A stretch of DNA of 64,000 nucleotides from contig JABFXY010000066.1 of the NCBI GenBank assembly GCA_013361525.1, positions 31,182-95,181 on the forward strand. Reading direction: 5' to 3'. Of the stretch, positions 1 through 8,109 are shown in pieces (position 1 is the stretch's first letter; the number at the start of each line of letters is the position of its first letter). The position numbers and the translations under genes were made by a program. This DNA is from Polyangiaceae bacterium. GTDB lineage: Bacteria; Myxococcota_A; Polyangia; Polyangiales; Polyangiaceae. The notes below the pieces were generated by a model that was not told where the DNA came from, made no database searches, and saw only the letters and a program-made list of their open reading frames with translations.

Positions 1-80
1 TCGCCGATCACGGCGTCGACGCGGTAACGGCCGTCGATCGTCGTGCCGACGATTCCGAGCGGATCGGGGGAGGCGGTCAT
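1..80 (-). CDS. Ser/Thr protein kinase, N-terminal fragment (runs off left edge)
   Basis: Only the first 26 codons are in the window. The ATG at 80-78 opens a reading frame with a short leader, then GRYRVDAVIG, which is the first strand and the start of the glycine-rich ATP-binding loop of Hanks-type Ser/Thr kinases. The kinase at 6407-7978 has the matching segment GRYELLTPIA. The start codon lies 12 nt past the stop of the MNIO gene on the same strand, so this kinase is probably the last gene of the YceI/precursor/MNIO cluster. The rest of the kinase domain and any C-terminal sensor domain are outside the window, so the kinase call is inferred from the N-terminal strand only. Confidence 0.6.
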   Translation of the reverse strand, partial: MTASPDPLGIVGTTIDGRYRVDAVIG

Positions 81-92
81 GTCGTCAACATC

Positions 93-1907
93 CTATCCGC
101 ACTCGTCGCGGCGTTCCGAAGGTTTGGTGTCGATCACGGCGGGCGCGGGCGAGGTCGAATCGCAAACGCTCGCCGAAGGCGCAGTGCCGAGCAAGATACC
201 CCGGTCGGCATAGTCGGCCAGAACACGGGCGAGATCGCCCAGCAGCTCGGGCGCTAGCGCGACGTTCGCACGTTCGCACGCACCGACGATGGCATCCCGC
301 AGGATTCGCCGATCGAGCAAGCGCTCGACTACATCCGCGACGAGGCTCGAGAGCTCGAGGGTCCGAAGCTCATGAGCGGCATCCCGATAGACGAGGAGAG
401 CCGTTGGTCGCGCGGGCAACGTTCGGGCACCCGCCGCGAGCTCGTGAACCGGGTGCCCGTACCGGGAGAGGCGCACGGATTCGTCGAAATAGACCGGCCC
501 TTCGAGCTCCAATTTCGCTTCGATCGTGGCGCGATCCGGCGCGGCGGGAGGGCGCAGCGCCGCCGCGGACTCGAACGCGACGAGCTCGTGACGAGCGAGC
601 TCCGCCGCGAAAGGGGGAACGGAAACATCCGCTTCCCAGCGCGGGCCGATGAACCTGACGAACTCGAAAGGTACGTCGCGCAGGTAATGGGACGACGGCA
701 ACGCGTCGGCGACGAACGCGTCGATGTCCGCGTCGAAGCGATCGCCGAGGAGCTCGTGCGTCCTCGGCAGCTCGCTTTGGATGACGCTCCGCAGCGTGCC
801 GCGAACCAGGTGGCGGTACACGAACCAAGCCTGGTCGTCGATCGCGGCGAGGCTCTCGGCGTCGCGTGTTTGGAGCCCCCTGCCCTCGATCGAACCCACT
901 CGATCCGCTGCACGCTCCTGCATCGCTTGCGGCTCGGTGATCGAGGCGACGACGATCTCGTACAGAGGGGCGAGCCGCGCGCTCGGCGCCTTCGCCCGGC
1001 GCCGTACCTCGCGCTGCACGACGGCGCCTGACCGCTTCGCGAGAGCGCGATCGTAGATCGCTCGTACGCGCCTGAGCTCGACGAGCAACGTGTCGAGCGG
1101 CGGAACGTGGCTGTCGCGCTCGAGAATGACAGGGACCGGGCCGATGGCTTCGATGACGTGCTCGAGGAGCGCGAGCACACCCGGCGGCGCGTCGGCGCCG
1201 TGGGTGTCGATGATCCGCCCGTGCTGCGGCCGATATTCGTGTCCCGCGACATGAATTTGCACGACGCGGTCGAGCGGCAGCGCGTCGATGAACGCCTCGG
1301 CGTCGAAGCCGAAGTTCTTCGCGTTCACATAGACGTTGTTCACGTCGAGGAGCAGGCCGACGTCGGCCTCTTCGGCGATGGTGCGGATGAAGTCCGCTTC
1401 GTTCATCTCGGAAGCGCCGGGCCGCACGTAATACGAGATGTTCTCGATCGCGAGGGGACAGCCGAGCCTGTCGCGCATCTGCCGCGCGCGATCCACGACG
1501 TGCGTCACCGCCTCTTCGAGGAAGGGGATCGGCAAGAGATCGTGCACGAGCTTGCCGTTTGCGCCGCCGAAGCAAAGGTGGTCCGAGTGAAAAGGCGCGC
1601 CGACGTCACGCACGAAGGCCGCGAGGCTTCGCACGTAGGAATCGTCGAACGGGTCGAGCCCACCGAGCGACATCGTGAGCCCGTGCGACAAGATCGGGAC
1701 AGCTTCCCGGATCTCCGAGAGCGCAGCGGGGATGTAGCCGCCGCGCCGCATGTAGTTCTCCGGGCAGACCTCGAAGAAGTCGACCGGTAGCGCGGGGGCT
1801 TCGCCGCGCACGGACGCGAGGACGTCCTCGAGGAAGGACCAACGCAGGCCGAGCCCAACGCCGCCGCGCGGCGCATTCGTCGATCCGTTCGAGGACGTCG
1901 TCGTCAC
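93..1907 (-). CDS. MNIO (DUF692) iron-dependent oxidase fused to a DUF2063/BufC-like partner domain
   Basis: 604 aa. Residues about 15-290 are a DUF692 TIM barrel of the multinuclear non-haem iron-dependent oxidase (MNIO) family (MbnB, TglH, HvfB/BufB), which oxidatively modifies cysteines of ribosomal peptides. Likely metal ligands are all visible: H75 (SHG), H107 and H110 (HSDH), E155 (AIEN), N190-N191 (LDVNN), H219, D234 and H236 (DTHG), E263 (LERD). Residues about 310-600 resemble DUF2063/HvfC/BufC partner proteins: a helical section with YRHLVRGTLR, LPRTHELLG and YLRDVPFEF, then a second C-terminal domain. BufB and BufC are usually separate genes; here they are one chain in the order oxidase-partner. 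The gene starts 21 nt after a small lipoprotein with a C-terminal EGxCG motif, its likely substrate. The family call is strong; the substrate is inference from position. Confidence 0.88.
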   Translation of the reverse strand: MTTTSSNGSTNAPRGGVGLGLRWSFLEDVLASVRGEAPALPVDFFEVCPENYMRRGGYIPAALSEIREAVPILSHGLTMSLGGLDPFDDSYVRSLAAFVRDVGAPFHSDHLCFGGANGKLVHDLLPIPFLEEAVTHVVDRARQMRDRLGCPLAIENISYYVRPGASEMNEADFIRTIAEEADVGLLLDVNNVYVNAKNFGFDAEAFIDALPLDRVVQIHVAGHEYRPQHGRIIDTHGADAPPGVLALLEHVIEAIGPVPVILERDSHVPPLDTLLVELRRVRAIYDRALAKRSGAVVQREVRRRAKAPSARLAPLYEIVVASITEPQAMQERAADRVGSIEGRGLQTRDAESLAAIDDQAWFVYRHLVRGTLRSVIQSELPRTHELLGDRFDADIDAFVADALPSSHYLRDVPFEFVRFIGPRWEADVSVPPFAAELARHELVAFESAAALRPPAAPDRATIEAKLELEGPVYFDESVRLSRYGHPVHELAAGARTLPARPTALLVYRDAAHELRTLELSSLVADVVERLLDRRILRDAIVGACERANVALAPELLGDLARVLADYADRGILLGTAPSASVCDSTSPAPAVIDTKPSERRDECG

Positions 1908-1928
1908 TGCCGCGTCCGTTTCAGGCCG

Positions 1929-2345
1929 TCATCCGCAGGATCCCTCACCGCAGGATGCGGCGGCGCCGGGCTTCTTCGCGCCCTTCTTGGTTCCGGTCGC
2001 GGCCGCAGGCTTCTTCGCCGGAGCCGGCCCGCTGGCGGGCGTCGCAGAGGCTTTCGCCGTCCCCGAAGCCGAGGCAGGAGCCGCTGCAGCAGCGGAAGCA
2101 GAGCCCGACGCAGCGGCGGTCGCCGTCTCCGCGGGCGCAGTCGTGTCGGACGCAGCCTCACCCGTCGTCTCCGCGATGTCTTGTTCCGCAGCGGTCGCCG
2201 TCGCCTCCGCCTTCGGCTCGCTCTCGACCTCCGTCGAGTTCACCGGCGTCTGCGAGCTGCTGCAGCCGGCGACCACCGCGACGGCACCGAGGCTCAACGT
2301 GCCGAGGGTCGCGAGGGTTTCGGAGATCGTCTTCAAGTTCAACAT
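1929..2345 (-). CDS. Lipoprotein with C-terminal EGSCG motif, candidate MNIO-modified RiPP precursor
   Basis: 138 aa from the ATG at 2345, chosen because GGAAGGA lies about 8 nt upstream; an ATG 13 codons earlier has no such site. A hydrophobic signal sequence ends in a lipobox, VVAGC, with the lipid cysteine at C28. The middle is a low-complexity Ala/Thr/Ser/Pro region, then Lys-rich (KKPAAATGTKKGAKKP). The last seven residues are CGEGSCG (132-138), holding the only other cysteines. E-G-S-C-G matches the E-G-K-C-G motif of HvfA-type precursors in which MNIO enzymes convert cysteine to a thiooxazole. It lies 21 nt upstream of the MNIO-BufC fusion gene on the same strand. The composition suggests a membrane-tethered flexible stalk presenting a modified C-terminus, perhaps for metal binding. 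Function is inferred; the protein has one motif copy rather than several. Confidence 0.75.
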   Translation of the reverse strand: MLNLKTISETLATLGTLSLGAVAVVAGCSSSQTPVNSTEVESEPKAEATATAAEQDIAETTGEAASDTTAPAETATAAASGSASAAAAAPASASGTAKASATPASGPAPAKKPAAATGTKKGAKKPGAAASCGEGSCG

Positions 2346-2437
2346 GGCAAGTCCTTCCAGCGGTTTCGAGGGGATGAGACCCATACTATCCCCCCGAGGT
2401 ACCGGCTCTACGTTTTCAGCCAGCGGGTAGTTTCAGG

Positions 2438-3367
2438 TCACTTCGATGGTTTCGACGGCCCCGCGGAAACGGACGCACCGGCCGATGCAGATGGCCCCGC
2501 GGATGCGCTCGCAGCGGCCGAAGGCTCCGCGGTAGGCGCCATGGGCACCGCGTCGGCGGTCATCGGCGCAGCCGCCGTGCCGCCCTCGGGCATCAATCGA
2601 AGCTCGAATTCCACCTGCGCCTCTTTGGCGACCTTGGAGCCGAGCGCATCGAGCGTCTTCGCTGCGAGCTTTCCGAAGCCTTCGCGAGGCCGAACGTCGT
2701 GCTCGGCGAGCCCCACGCCGAATGGGGAGACCGTCTTCAGCCGCAGCTCGCTGATCTTGTCTCCGTCCATTTTGAACGTCGCCTGCATATCGACCGTCTT
2801 TTTGGTCGTTCGCTTGTGCAGGAGAAAGTCGCCCTTCGCCTTGAAGGTCACGGTGCGCTCGGCGCCCTGAAGCTTGGTGAGGTCCTTCTCGCTGAGGCCC
2901 TCGATGCTGTCGATCTTGAACTCGACGCGGCTGTTCTCCTTGCGGTCTTTCTCCGGCGCGCTCTCGTCGATCTCGAGCCACTGGCGGGCGTGTTGGTTCT
3001 GCTTCGGGTGCTCTTGCTCCGCCTTGAAGTTGCCCTCGTCGTCCTTCACGGTCTGGTAGAGCTTCAGCTTGTCGATATCGACGACGATGTTGCCGGTCGT
3101 CTGCGACAGATCCTTCGGATCGATGAAAATCGAGCCTGAAACGGCTTGGATCGCCTTGCCGCGGATCTTCTCGTCCGGCGCATCCATGTTGAAGCCGACC
3201 ATGCTCGCGCCGGTGTCGACGCCGTACGGCTTCGCGTCCTTCGTCTTCGCAGAGCTCGCGCCGAGCGCGCTTCCGCTCGCTTCGGGGGCGAGCTTCGTTT
3301 CGTCGCCACAGCCCGACAGCGCGCCGACCGTCAATAACGCACCGAGCAGCAACCAACACCTTCGCAT
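2438..3367 (-). CDS. YceI-like lipoprotein
   Basis: 309 aa from the ATG at 3367, which has AAGGAG about 8 nt upstream; an in-frame upstream ATG would bury the signal peptide. The N-terminus is a lipoprotein signal with lipobox LSGC (C20). The body resembles the YceI family, a lipocalin-like beta-barrel that binds long amphiphiles such as polyprenols: SMVGFNMDAPDEKIRG, then a stretch ending in SGSIFIDPKDLSQTTGNI, an internal DGDKISEL-type strand and a final antiparallel strand. The C-terminal 45 residues are a Ser/Ala/Gly/Pro tail. It lies 92 nt upstream of the EGSCG lipoprotein on the same strand and may be in its operon. YceI-type proteins occur beside several redox and metal-stress genes, so a link to the MNIO system is plausible but unproven. 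Confidence 0.75.
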   Translation of the reverse strand: MRRCWLLLGALLTVGALSGCGDETKLAPEASGSALGASSAKTKDAKPYGVDTGASMVGFNMDAPDEKIRGKAIQAVSGSIFIDPKDLSQTTGNIVVDIDKLKLYQTVKDDEGNFKAEQEHPKQNQHARQWLEIDESAPEKDRKENSRVEFKIDSIEGLSEKDLTKLQGAERTVTFKAKGDFLLHKRTTKKTVDMQATFKMDGDKISELRLKTVSPFGVGLAEHDVRPREGFGKLAAKTLDALGSKVAKEAQVEFELRLMPEGGTAAAPMTADAVPMAPTAEPSAAASASAGPSASAGASVSAGPSKPSK

Positions 3368-3520
3368 GGTCGATCTCCTTGGCTTTCGGTCTCGTTCCCC
3401 GACAACCCGAGCCCGTTCCACCGGCCAACGATACGCGCGAGCCTCGATCTGGTTCGCAGGAAAATGTACACGAGTGAGCTTGTGTACCAAGCCGTCACGT
3501 GCCATGCGTCACGCATCCGG

Positions 3521-3823
3521 ATGATCCGCGGCTTCGCAGCGCTGTGTGCGGCAGTCGTCTTGATGACGGCCTCGTGCAAGACGGACAAAGAGTGCCGCGA
3601 GTCTTGTTTCTGCTCGCTGCGCGGAGCGTGCGCGGCCAAGGGCAACGAGTGCAAGGCGACGGAGAAGGAGCACTGCCTCGAGTCGCAGGTCTGCGCGACG
3701 ATGGGCCACTGCACGCCCCAAGACGGCAAGTGCGTCGCCGCCTCGGACACGGACTGTCAGCGCTCGGAGCTGTGCACCAAGGCGGGGCGTTGCACGATGA
3801 AGGCGGGGCGCTGCACCCGTTGA
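3521..3823 (+). CDS. Small Cys-rich lipoprotein
   Basis: 100 aa, starting at the ATG at 3521, immediately before the signal sequence MIRGFAALCAAVVLMTASC with lipid cysteine C19. The mature part is an array of three or four Cys-rich units, each roughly CxxxxxC-x-C/G-x-C-T, seen in CRESCFCSLRGACAAKG, CLESQVCATMGHCT and CQRSELCTKAGRCT. Such short disulphide-rich lipoproteins are common in myxobacteria and have no assigned role. The gene is convergent with the beta-helix lipoprotein at 3837, 13 nt away, and divergent from the YceI gene. An upstream ATG at 3464 is possible but would add 19 residues in front of the signal peptide. I do not recognise a specific family. Confidence 0.7.
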   Translation: MIRGFAALCAAVVLMTASCKTDKECRESCFCSLRGACAAKGNECKATEKEHCLESQVCATMGHCTPQDGKCVAASDTDCQRSELCTKAGRCTMKAGRCTR

Positions 3824-3836
3824 GAGCGCGCGCGGC

Positions 3837-5273
3837 TCACTGAAGCTTCCACGACACCCACGCGCCCGTCGCCCAGTCGTCGGCGGGATCTCGGAACGCG
3901 CCGATGTACGAAGCCTCGGCGTCGAAGAAGCCGTCGTCGGGGGGCGCTGCCGCGCCGTCGACGAGCGGCTCCGCCGGCGCGAGCGCGAGCGTCTCCATAT
4001 CGTTGCAGCCGGGGATGTTCGGATCGTCGAACGAGTTTTGATTCGCGGCGTCGTTCAAGAACGCGATCTCGTCGAAGAGCCCGTCGTCGTCGTTGTACGG
4101 AGCCCCGCCCATTTCGTCGTAGGCGAGCAACGTGTTGCCGAAGAAACGCGAGCTCCGGATCTCGATCGACGCGCTCCCCGCGTCGCGCAGATCGACGCCG
4201 GCCTCGAACCCGGAGACGAACGCGTTCAGCAAATGTGCCTGCGTGTTCTTCCGGAGGAGCGCGCCGTATTGCTGGCCCATCGTGTAGTTCTGGCCGCAAA
4301 GCGTGATGTTGTAGAGCGTCGGTTCGCTGAGCGGCGTGTTCGCAGAGCCGGCCGCGTCGTTGTCGCCTTCGAGGCCGTTCATGTCGCCGGGCATCGGAAA
4401 ACTCGGATCCTGCTGCACGACGACGAATTGGAGCCGGCCGCCGTAGCCGTTGTCCCAATCGATGCCGTCGTCGCCCGGCGCCTGGCAAAGCAGGTACTTC
4501 GCGTCGACCGTACCCCCAAAGAACTCGAAGCAATCATCGGTCGTCTGCCTCACCATGATGTGATCGATCGACGTGCCACGCCCGACGCCCGCGAGCGTGA
4601 GACCATTGAGCTCGTTGTTCGGTGCAATGGCTTTGCCGCCGTATTCGATCCGCACATAGCGAAGCGATCCGCTGGAGTCCTCGGCGTCGTCTCCGCCGTA
4701 TGCGGCATTCGCCGTGTCCAGAATGCCTTCGACCTGGCCTTGAGTCGGATTGCCGTTCGCGTCGCGCTGATTGATCGGCGCACGGCCGAGGATCACCACG
4801 CCGCCCCAATCACCCGGATCTGCGAACTCGCCGCCGGCGCTGGTGAACACGATGGGACGGTCCGCGGTGCCATTGGCGATGATCTGCGCCCCGGGCATCA
4901 CCACGAGCGCCGCTCCGGTCGTCTTGTCGCCGAAGATCGTCGTGCCTGCCTCGACCGTGATCTTCGCGCCGGGCTCGACGAAGACTTCGCCCGTCAGCTT
5001 GTAGGTTCGGTCGCAGGACAGCGTCACGTCCGCGGTGATCTCGCCTTCGACCGTGACGACAGGTTTTTGGTCCGCGGGCGCGTCGCAGCCCATTGCGCCG
5101 CCGCCCGAGCCTCCGGAGCCGCCTTCGTCGCCACCGCCGTTCGTGACGCCTCCGCCGTTCACGCCACCGCCGCTGTCGGATCCTCCGTCGCCGCGGACGC
5201 TGTAGTCCTCGGTGCCGAGGATTTGATTGCAACCGAGCGCAAGAAGGGCTGCAGCTGCGAGCCTGGTGCTCAC
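3837..5273 (-). CDS. Lipoprotein with predicted right-handed beta-helix fold
   Basis: 478 aa. The signal sequence ends in LALGC (C15), followed by a 50-residue Gly/Ser linker (GGSDSGGGVNGGG and similar). The body starts with an ITADVTLSCDRTY strand, then VEPGAKITVEAGTTIFGDK and GDWGGVVILGRAPINQR, segments typical of a family of secreted beta-helix proteins in Bacteroidota and Myxococcota. Later parts carry repeated Asp/Asn/Gly turns (YVRIEYGGKAIAPNNELNGLTL, DDCFEFFGGTVDAKYLLCQ) consistent with stacked helix rungs. It overlaps the end of the upstream PEGA gene by ATGA (5270-5273), so the two are translationally coupled. Role unknown; surface adhesion or substrate binding are possibilities. Confidence 0.75.
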   Translation of the reverse strand: MSTRLAAAALLALGCNQILGTEDYSVRGDGGSDSGGGVNGGGVTNGGGDEGGSGGSGGGAMGCDAPADQKPVVTVEGEITADVTLSCDRTYKLTGEVFVEPGAKITVEAGTTIFGDKTTGAALVVMPGAQIIANGTADRPIVFTSAGGEFADPGDWGGVVILGRAPINQRDANGNPTQGQVEGILDTANAAYGGDDAEDSSGSLRYVRIEYGGKAIAPNNELNGLTLAGVGRGTSIDHIMVRQTTDDCFEFFGGTVDAKYLLCQAPGDDGIDWDNGYGGRLQFVVVQQDPSFPMPGDMNGLEGDNDAAGSANTPLSEPTLYNITLCGQNYTMGQQYGALLRKNTQAHLLNAFVSGFEAGVDLRDAGSASIEIRSSRFFGNTLLAYDEMGGAPYNDDDGLFDEIAFLNDAANQNSFDDPNIPGCNDMETLALAPAEPLVDGAAAPPDDGFFDAEASYIGAFRDPADDWATGAWVSWKLQ

Positions 5274-6295
5274 GGAAACACCCCCTTTAGCGACATGAAC
5301 GCGGGCCCGACACGCACCTCGAAACCAGCCGTGGGGTCGTCGTCGGATCTCGTCGCGCCGATGCCGATCAAGGTCGCGCCGAGGACCGCACCGACACCAC
5401 CGATGACGAAGCTGGCCGTGGAGACGTCGCCGAACCTGTGCATCGCGTCGATGTCCTCTTCGCTTCCGGGCGGGCAGAGCTTGTTGGTGCAGATGGCATC
5501 GAGGTCGGATTGCTTCGAGAGCGTGAGGCCGCCGAAGACCGCCCCGCGCAACCGGCCCACGCCACCGACGCCGAGGGACACGGCACCGCCGACAACCAGC
5601 GGGCTCGTGCCTCGCTCGCGGGCGACGAACGGCGGTGAGCCCGGACCAGGGTGCGTACCGACCTCGGTGGGCGCGTTCGGCTCCTGCGTCGCGGGAGGCG
5701 GCGTCGGATCCGGCTCGAGCTTGATGGTCAATCGCTCACTCTTGCCGGCCGCGAGGGTGACCTCGGCTTTGCCCTTCAAGAATCCCGGCGCGCTCACCTC
5801 GATGAGGTGTTTGCCGGGATCGGCAGGCCTGTCGACACCGATGAGCACCGAGGGCACCGGGTCGCCGTTGTCGGTGACGACGAGCTCCGCGCTCGGCGGT
5901 GCATCGATCACGAGGTGCAGTCGGCCGAGCTTCTTCAGCGCATCGGGGAGTAGCTTGCGGGCCCGCTTCTGCGCGTCGACGAATTTGTCGGGCGCGTCCG
6001 CGGCCAGGGTCTCGCGCGCGACGAGCTGCAGATTTTCTGTCCCGGCGACGATCTTCCCGAGCGCGAGCTGGCATTCGCCGAGCGGTACGAGGATCGTCGG
6101 CGCCCGATAGAGCTGTTTCGCGCGCCCGAGCTTGTCGACTGCCTCTCCGCAGCGACCTTCGCGCGCCGCGACGACGCCCTCTTGGCCGAGCGCACGCGCC
6201 GCGGCGATCGCGGATTCGTCCTGCGCGGCGGCCGTCGACGCAATGGAAACGACGAGCGCGAAGAGCGTCGTCGTTGCTGAGCGTCGCGTGCGCAT
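5270..6295 (-). CDS. PEGA-domain exported protein
   Basis: 341 aa from the ATG at 6295; an ATG 10 codons earlier (6325) would place an inverted repeat inside the gene. The N-terminus has an export signal ending ASTAAAQ. Residues about 24-120 look like the TPR-like helical region common in myxobacterial proteins of this type (EGVVAAREGRCGEAVDKLGRA). Residues about 126-193 form a PEGA domain (HLVIDAPPSAELVVTDNGD, then GKHLIEVSAPGFLKG), followed by a Pro-rich stretch and two hydrophobic segments near the C-terminus (LVVGGAVSLGVGGVGRL and ASFVIGGVGAVLGATLIGIG). It is divergent from the Ser/Thr kinase at 6407, a frequent pairing in myxobacteria, and coupled by ATGA overlap to the downstream beta-helix lipoprotein. 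Confidence 0.8.
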   Translation of the reverse strand: MRTRRSATTTLFALVVSIASTAAAQDESAIAAARALGQEGVVAAREGRCGEAVDKLGRAKQLYRAPTILVPLGECQLALGKIVAGTENLQLVARETLAADAPDKFVDAQKRARKLLPDALKKLGRLHLVIDAPPSAELVVTDNGDPVPSVLIGVDRPADPGKHLIEVSAPGFLKGKAEVTLAAGKSERLTIKLEPDPTPPPATQEPNAPTEVGTHPGPGSPPFVARERGTSPLVVGGAVSLGVGGVGRLRGAVFGGLTLSKQSDLDAICTNKLCPPGSEEDIDAMHRFGDVSTASFVIGGVGAVLGATLIGIGATRSDDDPTAGFEVRVGPAFMSLKGVFP

Positions 6296-6321
6296 GAGAC
6301 GTCGTGCGACATGAGAGGCGA

Positions 6322-6344
6322 ACATTGCAAACGTCGCGCAATGT
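6322..6344. promoter_or_regulatory. Inverted repeat in the PEGA/kinase divergent promoter
   Basis: Arms ACATTGC (6322-6328) and GCAATGT (6338-6344) are perfect complements with a 9-nt spacer. It lies 27 nt before the PEGA start and 63 nt before the kinase start, a position suited to an operator acting on both promoters. No matching regulator gene is adjacent, so the role is inference. Confidence 0.4.
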
Positions 6345-6406
6345 CCTTGTGACGATTCGGTGGCTTCGGCATCGGGTGCGCGAACGTCGACTAAGCTTCC
6401 GCGCTC

Positions 6407-7978
6407 ATGGTGGCCACGCGCCTGCATTCGGGCGAGCACCTCGGCCGATACGAGCTCCTCACGCCCATCGCGCAGGGCGGAATGGGCGCCGTTTGGGCTG
6501 CGCGTCAGGTCGGGCAACACGGGTTCCGAAAGACCGTCGCGATCAAGACGCTCCTTCCCGGGCTCAGCGAAGACGCGACCTTCGAGAAGATGTTTCTCAC
6601 CGAGGCGCGCGTGGTGATGCGCCTGCACCACCCGAACGTCGTGCAGGTGCTCGATCTCGGAGAAGAACAGGGCGTCCTTTTTCAGGTGATGGAATGGATC
6701 GACGGCGAGTCGGTCTCCACGCTGCTCAAGGTCACCGAGCGAGACGGCGTGCGCATCCCGATCCGACTCGCAGCGTTCATTTGCATACAGGCCGCGCTCG
6801 GATTGCACGCGGCCCACGAGGCGACCGACGACGACGACCAGCCGTTCGGGATCGTGCATCGCGACGTATCGCCGCAGAACGTCATGGTCACGTACGACGG
6901 ACACGTCAAAGTCGTCGACTTCGGTGTTGCGAAGAGCTCCGTCGACGGCGCAGCAACCGGCACCGGCGAGTTTCTCAAAGGCAAGGTCCCGTACATGGCG
7001 CCGGAGCAAGCATCCGGCGAGCGTATCGACCGCAGGACCGATGTCTTTTCCCTCGGAACGCTGCTCTACCGGCTCACGACCGGCACGCACCCCTTCCTCG
7101 GCGACAATCAGATCGTCACGCTCAACAACGTCCTCGCGTGCCGTCCTGCGCCGCCGAAGGAGCGTGTCGCCGACTTCCCCGATGCGCTCGAAGCCATCAT
7201 CCTTCGCTGCCTCCAAAAGGATCGCGACCTTCGTTTCTCCGATATGGCAGAGGTAGCCGCGGCGCTCGAGACTGCCATTGCGACGACCGATGCGCCGGTC
7301 GGCGAGCGCGAGCTCGCGACGTTCGTGCGGACGCAGCTCTCCGAGCACCGCGTCGCGCGGCGTGCAGCCATGCGACAAGCGGGTCGCGCGCTCGGCTGGG
7401 CGTCGAGCACGAGCGACTCGTTGCCGCGGTTCTCCGATGCACCGGCATCCGGCGAAACGATGACGCCGAGCGGAACAGGGCCTGGAATCGGCTCGTTCAC
7501 GCCGCCGTCGAATGCGCCCGTCACGCTCCGCTACTCGGCGACGCCCTCGGCCTCGAACGTGCGGCCGTGGCTTTCGTCGAGCCCCGACTCGAAGACCCAG
7601 CTCACGTACGTCCATCCACCGTCGCACACGCGAAGGCGTACGGCGTTCATCGCGGTCGCACTCGTCGCGATCGCGTCTGCGGGTGTCGCTGCATTCCTCT
7701 CAATGGGCCGCAACGAGGATCCCGCACGGCAGACTGCTCGCGCGAGCGAGCCTCCCCGCGCCGCACCACCCTCGGAGCCCTCAGCGAATCCGGGCGCGCC
7801 CCAAGCTTCGATAGGCACGACCGAAACAACCGCACCCGCGAGCGCATCGTCGCCACCCACCGAGCCGTCGAGCCCACCGGTCACGAAGCGCCCCATCGGC
7901 CCGGCACCGATCCGCCCCAAACCGACGCCGACAACGACGCCAGCCGAGCCCAGCACCGCCCCCGACTTGGGCTTCTGA
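6407..7978 (+). CDS. Membrane Ser/Thr protein kinase
   Basis: 523 aa. The kinase domain occupies about residues 14-280: glycine loop IAQGGMGAV (21-29), catalytic Lys K47 in VAIKTL, catalytic loop HRDVSPQN (151-158), DFG 171-173, and YMAPEQ just after the activation segment. HRD-V-S-P-Q-N is the usual myxobacterial variant. A linker of about 120 residues rich in Ser/Thr/Pro follows, then a single transmembrane helix near 410-435 (FIAVALVAIASAGVAAFL) and a Pro/Ala/Thr-rich outer tail with no recognisable sensor domain. The start has no Shine-Dalgarno sequence; a TAAGCT box ends 9 nt before the ATG. It is divergent from a PEGA protein and convergent with lon across a strong hairpin terminator. 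Confidence 0.93.
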   Translation: MVATRLHSGEHLGRYELLTPIAQGGMGAVWAARQVGQHGFRKTVAIKTLLPGLSEDATFEKMFLTEARVVMRLHHPNVVQVLDLGEEQGVLFQVMEWIDGESVSTLLKVTERDGVRIPIRLAAFICIQAALGLHAAHEATDDDDQPFGIVHRDVSPQNVMVTYDGHVKVVDFGVAKSSVDGAATGTGEFLKGKVPYMAPEQASGERIDRRTDVFSLGTLLYRLTTGTHPFLGDNQIVTLNNVLACRPAPPKERVADFPDALEAIILRCLQKDRDLRFSDMAEVAAALETAIATTDAPVGERELATFVRTQLSEHRVARRAAMRQAGRALGWASSTSDSLPRFSDAPASGETMTPSGTGPGIGSFTPPSNAPVTLRYSATPSASNVRPWLSSSPDSKTQLTYVHPPSHTRRRTAFIAVALVAIASAGVAAFLSMGRNEDPARQTARASEPPRAAPPSEPSANPGAPQASIGTTETTAPASASSPPTEPSSPPVTKRPIGPAPIRPKPTPTTTPAEPSTAPDLGF

Positions 7979-7993
7979 GCATCGCGAAAAACA

Positions 7994-8070
7994 CCAAAGG
8001 CGCCGCGGGCGGGGAAGAAACGGGATTTGAAAATCCCTCTTCTTCCTCTCTCTTCCCTTGGCGCCCTTGG
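7994..8070. terminator. Bidirectional terminator between kinase gene and lon
   Basis: A long nested stem-loop. The outer arms CCAAAGGCGCC (7994-8004) and GGCGCCCTTGG (8060-8070) pair with one mismatch. The inner arms GGGATTT (8022-8028) and AAATCCC (8031-8037) are perfect, and GGAAGAA pairs with TTCTTCC just outside them. It fills the space between the convergent genes. Confidence 0.65.
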
Positions 8071-8109
8071 CGACCCCTCTCTCTCGGGGTCATCCAGCGA
8101 AGACGACGC

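Noticed and set aside
4038..6110. 690-codon plus-strand frame opposite the beta-helix and PEGA genes
   Set aside because: Shadow frame; the minus-strand genes have signal peptides, domain motifs and an ATGA junction.
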